Below, one piece after another: positions 1 through 4,734 of a DNA stretch of 5,508 nucleotides. The notes under the pieces were generated by a model, which saw nothing but the letters and a program-made list of their open reading frames with translations, was not told the DNA's origin and did not search any database. The stretch is from Alphaproteobacteria bacterium (GTDB taxonomy: Bacteria; Pseudomonadota; Alphaproteobacteria; CAISOG01), in the NCBI GenBank assembly GCA_018883285.1, contig VEQJ01000095.1, positions 1 through 5,508 of the forward strand. Reading direction: 5' to 3'. Position 1 is the stretch's first letter, and the number at the start of each line of letters is the position of its first letter. Position numbers and translations under genes: made by a program.

Positions 1-1
1 G

Positions 2-274
2 GTAGAGATGGCGTGCGAAGCGACACGACCTTTGGCCAGAGAACTTGCACGTTACATTTTTGGCGCGGAGATAAGGCTTACTGGAGCGGGACGTTGGATT
101 CGCGACGAAGATGGCGAATGGATTTTGAAGAAATTTACTATCACATCTTATGAGCAGCTTGATCATCAGCCTTTGGATGAGGCGGTCGCAAACTTACGCG
201 CTATAAAAGGTAGTGGCTGGGAAACCCTATCTGACCCTTGGAAAGAATTGCAACAAATCCGCGGAGATGATTGA
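2..274 (+). CDS. Unrecognised protein, C-terminal part (cut by left edge), upstream partner of PIN gene
   Basis: The reading frame is open to the left edge, so this is read as the C-terminal end of a longer protein. The first ATG, at 8, has no ribosome binding site at proper spacing and need not be the start. The visible ~90 residues are soluble, with no membrane segment, and carry a GRWIRDEDGEWIL stretch followed by charged segments ending in KELQQIRGDD. The stop TGA at 272-274 overlaps by one base the ATG of the PIN-domain gene, so the two are very likely translationally coupled. By position it could be the antitoxin or cognate partner of the PIN protein, but that is inference: no DNA-binding motif (ribbon-helix-helix, AbrB, HTH) is visible in the part present. 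The base composition is less GC-rich than the cyaY-ABC region downstream. Confidence 0.7.
   Translation, partial: VEMACEATRPLARELARYIFGAEIRLTGAGRWIRDEDGEWILKKFTITSYEQLDHQPLDEAVANLRAIKGSGWETLSDPWKELQQIRGDD
263..266 (+). promoter_or_regulatory. Ribosome binding site for PIN gene
   Basis: GGAG lies 7 bases before the ATG at 274 but only 4 bases before the in-frame TTG at 271, which favours the ATG as the start. It sits inside the end of the upstream gene, as expected for coupled genes. Confidence 0.45.
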
Positions 275-840
275 TGGTCGTCTTCGACTCAAACTTCCTC
301 CTTTTTCTCCTGCAAGAAAATCTACCCGCTCCGCAAGACCCTACGACAGGACAGCCTGTTACTGACTGTGAAAAACGCATTACCTATTTGGTATCAGAGC
401 TAAGAAAATCAAAAAATAAGATAGTCATCCCAACACCTGTGTTATCAGAAATTCTTGTAAGATCTGGTGCAGCAGCACCTGACTATGTAACAAAATTCAA
501 CAAATCTGCTGCATTTAAAATTGAGCCCTTTGACACCGTGGCTGCTATAGAGGTAGCCTTGATGATAGCAGCAGCACAAACGGGGGGACGTGGCAAAAAA
601 GATGGTATTGATGCCCCTTGGACAAAGGTAAAATATGACAGACAGATTGTCGCTATAGCATCGGTTCATAATGCTAACGCCATCTATACCAACGATGAAA
701 ATCTTAAAAAATTGGCATTTAGCAAGAACATCAAAGCTATCGGAGTACATGAACTTGATCTTCCGCCTGAGGATGCGCAACGAACATTCCCATTCGACAT
801 TGATGAACAGCAAATAATAGCTGAGCCAGATGAAGAGTGA
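274..840 (+). CDS. PIN-domain ribonuclease, VapC-like toxin candidate
   Basis: A 188-residue protein with the layout of a PIN-domain nuclease. It has an N-terminal beta strand with the first acidic residue (VVFDSN, D5), a helix with the second (PTPVLSEIL, E59), then YDRQIVAIA (D122) and a late strand with YTNDENL (D141, E142). The order D, E, D, D matches the metal-binding acidic residues of the family, which cleaves RNA with Mg2+ or Mn2+. Known VapC toxins usually have about 130-150 residues; this one is longer, with an insertion between the first strand and E59 (residues ~15-50) and an acidic C-terminal tail. It overlaps the upstream gene by one base, the arrangement of many toxin-antitoxin operons. 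It is AT-rich with A-rich codons, unlike the GC-rich genes downstream, which suggests horizontal acquisition. A free-standing RNA-processing PIN protein is the alternative. The family is fairly certain and the toxin role is not. Confidence 0.85.
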   Translation: MVVFDSNFLLFLLQENLPAPQDPTTGQPVTDCEKRITYLVSELRKSKNKIVIPTPVLSEILVRSGAAAPDYVTKFNKSAAFKIEPFDTVAAIEVALMIAAAQTGGRGKKDGIDAPWTKVKYDRQIVAIASVHNANAIYTNDENLKKLAFSKNIKAIGVHELDLPPEDAQRTFPFDIDEQQIIAEPDEE

Positions 841-862
841 ACCACCACAGGCTTAAGTCTGA

Positions 863-905
863 GGTAGTGACAAACCCAAGGCCAATCTGCAACGTAGTTA
901 CTACC
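863..905 (+). repeat. Imperfect inverted repeat after the PIN gene
   Basis: GGTAGTGAC (863-871) can pair with GTTACTACC (897-905) over 9 positions with one G-U pair and a 25-base loop. It lies 22 bases after the PIN stop codon. No T-run follows, so it is not a standard intrinsic terminator; it may be an RNA 3'-end structure or chance. The rest of 841-984 shows no gene or RNA that I can identify. Confidence 0.25.
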
Positions 906-984
906 CCTCCCAATCGAACAAATTGCTTAGCTGGCGGGGGTCTTCTATATTGGGGGGCAGTTACCCTTACCGATTGTTCTGGAC

Positions 985-1431
985 ATGACCGCCCCCACCA
1001 ATAGCAACGCCCACAGCAACAATCCCCTGCCCGCCGCTGCGCCAGGCAGCCACGCTACCCCCCCCGCCGCAGAAGCCGCCCCCACCAATTTCGAAGCGCG
1101 GGCTGAGCAAACCTTGCAGCGGCTGTTGACAGGGTTGGAGGCGATGGCGGACAGGCATCAGCAGGCTGGGGCGGCGGGCGATTATGAGGTCGATTGGGGG
1201 CATGATGTGTTGACCCTCACCCTGCCCAACGGCCGTCAGTACGTCATCAACAAACACCGCGCTAGCCAGCAAATCTGGGTATCATCCCCCATCAGTGGCG
1301 GTTGGCATTTCGCCTGGGACGCGGGATCGGCCAGCTGGCAATCGACCCGCACCAGCCAGGAATTGTTGGCCTTGTTGCTGGCGGAGCTGCCCGACCTAAG
1401 CCTGCCTCACACCCCGTCCCCACATGGCTAA
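985..1431 (+). CDS. cyaY: Bacterial frataxin (CyaY family)
   Basis: Frataxins bind iron and modulate cysteine desulfurase in iron-sulfur cluster assembly in the cytosol. The diagnostic core is at residues 67-109: an acidic strand (YEVDWGHDVLTLTL), then LPNGRQYVINK (80-90), QQIWVSSPISG (95-105) and GWHF (106-109), followed by the final helix (ELLALLLAEL). The N-terminal helix (about 36-58, FEARAEQTLQRLL) is the family's first helix. The protein has 148 residues, against 106 in E. coli. The excess is mostly an Ala/Pro/Asn-rich low-complexity leader of about 33 residues, not obviously a signal peptide. The ATG at 985 is the only conventional start between the in-frame stop at 928-930 and the first helix; no clear Shine-Dalgarno precedes it. 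The last 8 bases overlap the start of the ABC exporter gene, indicating cotranscription and coupled translation. Confidence 0.9.
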   Translation: MTAPTNSNAHSNNPLPAAAPGSHATPPAAEAAPTNFEARAEQTLQRLLTGLEAMADRHQQAGAAGDYEVDWGHDVLTLTLPNGRQYVINKHRASQQIWVSSPISGGWHFAWDAGSASWQSTRTSQELLALLLAELPDLSLPHTPSPHG

Positions 1432-3238
1432 CCCACCCCCGCCCCCTTTGACAGATCGCCCCAACCAATCGGCCGATAGCTGGCGGTTGTTGCTTAGCTG
1501 GCTGTGGCCACTACGGGCGGCATGGATCGGATCGGCGCTGGCCATGTTGGCGGTGGCGGGCGCAACCGTAGGCATCGGTCACACCCTGAAAACCATGGTC
1601 GACAGCGGCATTCATTCCAACGACATGGCATCGGCGCACCGCAGCCTGCTGGGGCTCATGCTGGCCAGTTTGGTGATGGCGACGGCCAGTTTCAGCCGCA
1701 TTTATCTGATGGGCAGGGCGGGCGAACAGCTGGCCATTACCCTGCGTAGCCGATTGATGAGCGGCTTTTTAAATAGCCAGGCCGCCGATCAGGCCTCGGC
1801 CAGCGCGGGCGACTGGCTAAGTCGGCTAAGCAGCGATGTGTCGGAGGTGCAAACCGGCTGCACCCAAAACCTGCCCTTTGCCCTGCGCCATATTTTGGTG
1901 CTGGCGGTCAGTGGCGGCATGTTGTTGCTGACCAGCCTGCAACTAACCCTGCTGGTTGCCTGCCTGCTGCCGATTTTGTTGTTGCCGCTGGTGCTGTTGG
2001 GGCGGCCGCTGAAACGCTTATCGCGCCAGGCGCAGGATCAGCTGGGGCGGCTGCAGGGGCTGGCAGAGGAAAGCTTGTTCGCCCTTCGCATGTTGCAGGC
2101 CTATGATTGCACCGCGGCGGTGGTGCGCCATTTTGATGAGCTGCAACGGGTGCGCCAGCAGCTGATTAACCGCATGGTGCTGTACCGCGCCCTGTTGGTG
2201 CTGGTGGTCATGTTGTTGGTGGCGGCCTTAATTGTTGGCGTGCTGTGGCTGGGCACGCAGCAGGTTTCGGCGCAAACCCTGACCAACGGTGACCTGACCG
2301 CCTTTATCTTTTACGCCCTGATGCTGGCGGGGGCAGCGGCGGGGCTGGGTGAATGTTACAGCGAACTGGGCAAGATGACGGGCAGTATTGAGCGGATTGC
2401 CGCCCATTTGGGTGCCCCCCATCTGCGCCCCGCCGATATCATCCCTGACGGCCTGTCCATCTCTGCCAATGTCGCGATCCCTGGCGCCGCGATCAGCCCG
2501 CCGACCATTCGCTTTGACCAAGTCGATTTTCGCTATGAGCAGCGCCCCGCCCTGGTGCTGGACAACCTAAGCTTTACCATTGCACCGGGCAGCAACCTGG
2601 CGATTGTCGGGCAATCGGGCGCGGGCAAAACCACCCTGGCCATGTTGCTGTTAGGCTTTTATCAACCGTGCGCGGGGCATATCTGGATAGGCGATCAACG
2701 GTTGCAGGATTGGCCGCTGACCAATCTTCGTCGATTGATAACCTGGCTGCCGCAGGAGCCGCCAATTTTAAGTGGCAGCATGCGGGATAACCTGTTGCTG
2801 GTTGCCCCCACCGCTAGCCAGCCTGAGTTGGATCAGGCCGCCACCATTGCCGGCTTAGATTTTATCGCCCAATTGCCAGACGGCTTTGACACCCAATTGG
2901 GATCAAAGGGGATGCAGCTGTCGGTTGGCCAGCGCCAACGGTTGGCGATTGCCCGCGCGGTGTTGCGCCGATCCCTTATCCTGCTGATGGATGAGCCAGG
3001 TTCCGCCCTGGACGCGGTCAATGATGCGGCGGTGCAACTGGCTTTGCGTCATAAGCTGCCTGGCTGTACCATGATCACCATCAGCCACAATCTGAAGCAT
3101 GCTGAGGCCGCCGACCAAGTCATGATTCTGCAGGCGGGGCGGATTGTCGGCCTAGGCACGCCCGCCGAATTGGCCGCCTGCAACCTGGCCTATCAGCAGC
3201 TGTTGGCGGCCAGCCAGGAAGATTTCCACAGCCCCTAA
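1424..3238 (+). CDS. ABC exporter half-transporter, membrane domain fused to ATPase
   Basis: A 604-residue fusion of a six-helix exporter membrane domain (about residues 20-330) and an ATP-binding domain (about 365-595), the MsbA/ATM1/multidrug layout, expected to work as a dimer in the inner membrane. Visible ATPase motifs are Walker A GQSGAGKTT (396-404), Q-loop LPQEPP (Q444), signature LSVGQ (499-503), Walker B LILLMDE with catalytic E524, D-loop SALD (527-530) and H-loop ISHN (H555), so it should be active. The segment after Walker B reads DEPGSALD, where most of this family has DEATSALD. The ATG at 1424 lies inside the end of cyaY (8-base overlap) with no Shine-Dalgarno, so translation is probably coupled. 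The substrate cannot be read from the sequence. An Atm1-like role in sulfur or iron-sulfur metabolism is suggested only by the neighbour; lipid or drug export is equally possible. Leu/Ala/Gly-rich, high G+C. Confidence 0.93.
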   Translation: MANPPPPPLTDRPNQSADSWRLLLSWLWPLRAAWIGSALAMLAVAGATVGIGHTLKTMVDSGIHSNDMASAHRSLLGLMLASLVMATASFSRIYLMGRAGEQLAITLRSRLMSGFLNSQAADQASASAGDWLSRLSSDVSEVQTGCTQNLPFALRHILVLAVSGGMLLLTSLQLTLLVACLLPILLLPLVLLGRPLKRLSRQAQDQLGRLQGLAEESLFALRMLQAYDCTAAVVRHFDELQRVRQQLINRMVLYRALLVLVVMLLVAALIVGVLWLGTQQVSAQTLTNGDLTAFIFYALMLAGAAAGLGECYSELGKMTGSIERIAAHLGAPHLRPADIIPDGLSISANVAIPGAAISPPTIRFDQVDFRYEQRPALVLDNLSFTIAPGSNLAIVGQSGAGKTTLAMLLLGFYQPCAGHIWIGDQRLQDWPLTNLRRLITWLPQEPPILSGSMRDNLLLVAPTASQPELDQAATIAGLDFIAQLPDGFDTQLGSKGMQLSVGQRQRLAIARAVLRRSLILLMDEPGSALDAVNDAAVQLALRHKLPGCTMITISHNLKHAEAADQVMILQAGRIVGLGTPAELAACNLAYQQLLAASQEDFHSP

Positions 3239-3267
3239 CCCGCCCACCGAATTTACCCTCTGACGAA

Positions 3268-3271
3268 AGGA
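3268..3271 (+). promoter_or_regulatory. Ribosome binding site for HIT gene
   Basis: AGGA (within GAAAGGA) lies 6 bases before the ATG at 3278 and only 3 before the in-frame TTG at 3275, so it selects the ATG. It is one of the clearest Shine-Dalgarno sites in the window. Confidence 0.6.
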
Positions 3272-3277
3272 TCCTTG

Positions 3278-3661
3278 ATGACCACCCCCCCCCTGCCCCA
3301 ACCTTATGATCCCAACAATATTTTTGCCCGAATTGTGCGGGGGGAGATTCCCGTCAAACTGGTCGCACAAAATAACCATGCCCTGGCTTTTCATGACATT
3401 AACCCGCTGGCGCCCGTGCATGTGCTGGTTATCCCGCGGGGGCCCTACACCGACCTACTCAGCTTTACTCAATCGGCCAGCGCGGTTGAGGTGGTGGAGT
3501 TCTGGCAATTGGTGCGTGAGGTGGCGCAGCAATTGGAATTGGATCACCATGGCTTTCGCCTAATCAGCAATTGCGGCAGCAATGGCGGGCAGGAGGTGCC
3601 GCACTTTCACGTTCATTTGTTAGGCGGCAAAAGGCTTGGGAAAATGGCACCAGCCTTGTAA
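3278..3661 (+). CDS. HIT (histidine triad) family nucleotide-binding hydrolase, HINT-like
   Basis: A 127-residue cytosolic protein of the HINT branch, whose known members hydrolyse nucleoside phosphoramidates and aminoacyl-adenylates as homodimers. It begins with a short Pro-rich leader, then the family's N-terminal motif IFARIVRGEIP (15-25), the strand-turn AFHDINPLAPVHVLVIPR (37-54), a central helix (about 68-88) and the active-site region SNCGSNGGQEVPHFHVHLLGG. The triad is H109-F-H111-V-H113, with N98 and Q105 in the usual conserved region. The length is normal for a HINT protein. It begins 39 bases after the ABC exporter stop and probably belongs to the same transcript. The start is the ATG at 3278, chosen from its ribosome binding site. 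The family is certain and the physiological substrate is unknown. A hairpin-forming sequence covers the last codons. Confidence 0.93.
   Translation: MTTPPLPQPYDPNNIFARIVRGEIPVKLVAQNNHALAFHDINPLAPVHVLVIPRGPYTDLLSFTQSASAVEVVEFWQLVREVAQQLELDHHGFRLISNCGSNGGQEVPHFHVHLLGGKRLGKMAPAL
3631..3657. repeat. Inverted repeat at the end of the HIT gene
   Basis: AAGGCT-T-GG (3631-3639) pairs with CC-AGCCTT (3650-3657), giving 8 base pairs with one bulged T and a 10-base loop. It covers the last codons of the HIT gene. On the + strand no T-run follows. Read on the - strand the stem is followed by a short TTTT, so it could act as a weak leftward terminator, though the stem includes coding sequence and may be fortuitous. 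Confidence 0.25.
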
Positions 3662-3684
3662 GCATTGGAGAATTGTCATATATA
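3656..3684 (+). promoter_or_regulatory. Possible sigma-70-type promoter for the first small membrane protein gene
   Basis: TTGTAA at 3656-3661 and TATATA at 3679-3684 are separated by 17 bases; each matches four of six positions of the -35 and -10 consensus. Transcription would start near 3691, about 40 bases before the ATG at 3733. The match was judged by eye and such AT-rich sites occur by chance, so this is tentative. It would let the small gene be expressed apart from the cyaY-ABC-HIT unit. Confidence 0.3.
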
Positions 3685-3693
3685 CAGAATATG
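3680..3693 (+). repeat. 14-base direct repeat, copy 1
   Basis: ATATACAGAATATG here recurs exactly at 4385-4398, so the two copies bracket the pair of small membrane protein genes. It is AT-rich, so chance cannot be excluded, but it may mark the edges of a duplicated segment or be a shared regulatory site. Confidence 0.4.
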
Positions 3694-3720
3694 GCGCAGG
3701 TGACGCCAACCGACAGTCAT

Positions 3721-3724
3721 AGGA
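3721..3724 (+). promoter_or_regulatory. Ribosome binding site for first small membrane protein gene
   Basis: AGGA within ATAGGA lies 8 bases before the ATG at 3733. The paralogous gene has the same ATAGGA with the same 8-base spacing before its ATG, which supports this start over the in-frame ATG at 3691. Confidence 0.6.
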
Positions 3725-3732
3725 ATTTATCC

Positions 3733-3939
3733 ATGGAAGACATTAACCCCTTTGCCTTAGAACCCGCCCAGATTGAGATGATTCGCGGCATTTTTTGGTT
3801 CATCCTGGCAGCCGTCGGGGTTTACATTGCCACATCCCTATTTCTTAAGCTGATATTTCGCGCTTTTGTCATCGACCATTTCATCTTGAACGATGAACAA
3901 CAAGCCAAATACAAAACCAGTTATCGTCCAGGCCTATAA
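3733..3939 (+). CDS. Small single-pass membrane protein A, family unknown
   Basis: A 68-residue protein that I do not recognise. An acidic N-terminal segment (MEDINPFALEPAQIEMIR) leads into one hydrophobic helix (about 19-38). A basic and aromatic juxtamembrane stretch follows (KLIFRAFVIDHFILNDEQ, 39-56), then a basic tail (AKYKTSYRP). The charge bias predicts the C-terminus in the cytoplasm. The downstream gene at 4117 is a paralog: 50 of 66 aligned residues are identical, including all of 39-56, although 11 of those 18 codons differ silently. This is strong evidence that both are real, selected genes. The frame stays open upstream and an ATG at 3691 would add 14 residues. The ATG at 3733 is preferred because the paralog aligns from exactly this residue and both have ATAGGA 8 bases ahead. 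It starts 71 bases after the HIT gene. Its composition is clearly more AT-rich than cyaY-ABC (22/60 G+C at 3841-3900). No function is assigned. Confidence 0.85.
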   Translation: MEDINPFALEPAQIEMIRGIFWFILAAVGVYIATSLFLKLIFRAFVIDHFILNDEQQAKYKTSYRPGL

Positions 3940-4116
3940 GCATAGCGAACCTACGCTCATACAAAGCACGGACTTATTCGAAGCAATTGAAAACCAGTGA
4001 TAGGATGTGACACGCAGGCAGCCACCTTTCAATCCCTTAATCCTTACTGTCGTTAGATTGAAACAATCATCGGTCACACTGAATAGGTGGTTGCGTCGAA
4101 AAATAGGATGGTTGTT
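3940..4116. other. Spacer between the two small membrane protein genes
   Basis: This 177-base spacer contains no reading frame that I support. TTTCAATC (4027-4034) can pair with GATTGAAA (4056-4063), and GATTG (4056-4060) can instead pair with CAATC (4064-4068); the two hairpins exclude each other. TTGAAA at 4058-4063 could be a -35 box, but only a poor -10 (TGAATA, 4080-4085) follows. TCGAAGCAAT (3978-3987) recurs just after the second gene (4363-4372). Confidence 0.4.
4105..4108 (+). promoter_or_regulatory. Ribosome binding site for second small membrane protein gene
   Basis: AGGA within ATAGGA lies 8 bases before the ATG at 4117, the same sequence and spacing as in the first copy. It overlaps the alternative in-frame ATG at 4108, which has no good site of its own. 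Confidence 0.6.
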
Positions 4117-4356
4117 ATGGAAGATGTTAATCCCTTTGCCTTAGAGCCTGAACAGGTAGAGATGATAAGGGCGGGATTTTATTTTATCCTGATTGCGGTC
4201 GCGGTCTATATTTTCAGCTCGATGGTTATCAAGCTTATTTTTCGCGCCTTTGTTATCGATCACTTTATTCTGAATGATGAGCAAAAGGCCAAATACAAAA
4301 CCACCTTTCGCCCAGAAATTGACGAGAACAAATACGATCCCAAATCTCTACAGTAA
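4117..4356 (+). CDS. Small single-pass membrane protein B, paralog of A
   Basis: A 79-residue protein of the same unrecognised family as the gene at 3733. It has an acidic N-terminal segment (MEDVNPFALEPEQVEMIR), a hydrophobic helix (about 19-38, FYFILIAVAVYIFSSMVI), the block K39-Q56 identical to the paralog, then AKYKTTFRP. It extends 11 residues beyond its paralog, with a charged tail (EIDENKYDPKSLQ after the shared RP). Substitutions within the membrane helix are conservative and the least conserved positions lie there; the segment just after the helix is invariant, which suggests that it contacts something conserved. GTG at 4087 and ATG at 4108 are in frame upstream, but homology and the ribosome binding site both point to 4117. 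The gene converges on the 5S rRNA gene 126 bases away. The paralog pair could form a heterodimer, which is inference. Confidence 0.87.
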   Translation: MEDVNPFALEPEQVEMIRAGFYFILIAVAVYIFSSMVIKLIFRAFVIDHFILNDEQKAKYKTTFRPEIDENKYDPKSLQ

Positions 4357-4482
4357 TTCCCATCGAAGCAATGCACTGACAGCAATATACAGAATATGAT
4401 ACGAGATTAAAATCGGGTAAAGACGGTAAGATTGCTAGACTCGAATTGAATGGGGCGTCACCTACGCTGCTTGGTTAAAAGT
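4357..4482. other. Convergent intergenic region between small protein B and 5S rRNA
   Basis: The 126 bases between a rightward protein gene and the leftward rRNA operon contain no tRNA and no GC-rich hairpin with a T-run on either strand. GATTAAAATC (4405-4414) is only a weak 4-base-pair hairpin. The left arm of the 5S processing stem occupies 4466-4487. Confidence 0.5.
4385..4398 (+). repeat. 14-base direct repeat, copy 2
   Basis: ATATACAGAATATG is identical to 3680-3693. It lies 28 bases after the stop of the second small membrane protein gene, so the two copies flank the gene pair. Confidence 0.4.
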
Positions 4483-4614
4483 CCTGGCAGTGTCCTACTT
4501 TCCCGTGCCTTAAGACAAAGTATCATCGGCGCTGGAGGGTTTCACGGTCGTGTTCGGGATGGGAACGGGTGGTGCCACCTCCGCTATAACCACCAGGACG
4601 TTTAACCAAGCCGC
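4466..4614 (-). repeat. Precursor processing stem enclosing 5S rRNA
   Basis: CTTGGTTAAA (4470-4479) is the exact reverse complement of TTTAACCAAG (4601-4610), and GTCCTGG (4481-4487) pairs with CCAGGAC (4593-4599). This makes a 17-base-pair helix with a single A/G mismatch. A further G-C pair (4469/4611) and, after one mismatch, two more (4466-4467/4613-4614) continue it. Such a helix is expected to be trimmed by the 5S maturation ribonucleases. Confidence 0.75.
4483..4597 (-). rRNA. rrf: 5S ribosomal RNA
   Basis: On the - strand the sequence begins CCTGGTGG and ends CTGCCAGG, the closing helix I, and contains the classic 5S segments CCCATCCCGAACACG (loop B/helix III), CCAGCGCCGATGATAC and GGGAAAGTAGG. 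The length of about 115 bases is normal. It is a component of the large ribosomal subunit and follows 23S in the usual bacterial order, 137 bases away. The ends are approximate: pairing continues outward (GTCCTGG with CCAGGAC, then further), which forms the precursor stem. Confidence 0.95.
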
Positions 4615-4734
4615 TTATGACGACGACTTAACAACAATTTTATTATGCAATCAGCTGCTTATACAGTCATGTATTGGCGACAGGCATATAGCCGTGCGCA
4701 TAACATTTACACTGAAAAATTGAATTCTATTGAA
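4598..4734 (-). other. 23S-5S internal transcribed spacer
   Basis: 137 bases between the 23S 3' end and 5S, AT-rich, with no tRNA that I can fold and no reading frame worth reporting. The part next to 5S forms the right arm of the 5S processing stem. The exact boundary with 23S is uncertain by several bases. Confidence 0.6.

Noticed and set aside
445..813. Reading frame of 122 codons on the - strand inside the PIN gene
   Set aside because: It lies opposite a clearly coding PIN frame, has Cys/Ser-rich composition without a recognisable motif, and lacks a convincing start context.
967..1272. - strand frame opposite cyaY
   Set aside because: It is antisense to the conserved frataxin core; its Gly-rich runs are the mirror of Ala/Pro codons.
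1504..3421. Several frames on both strands within the ABC exporter and HIT genes
   Set aside because: They arise from GC-rich codon bias opposite or out of phase with well-supported genes and have Arg/Gly/His-rich composition with no domain.
3673..3687. LexA-like box TTGT-N7-ACAG upstream of small gene A
   Set aside because: The enterobacterial SOS box needs an 8-base spacer, and Alphaproteobacteria use a different direct-repeat box (GTTC-N7-GTTC). The resemblance is probably due to AT-rich sequence.
3571..3732. Longer reading frame continuous with small gene A, overlapping the HIT gene
   Set aside because: It overlaps the histidine-triad coding region in another frame and has no counterpart in the paralog; homology begins only at 3733.
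4357..4480. Search for a tRNA downstream of 5S on the - strand
   Set aside because: No T-arm (GTTCGAATC-like) with a matching stem and acceptor could be found; TCGAATT at 4441-4447 has no supporting stems.
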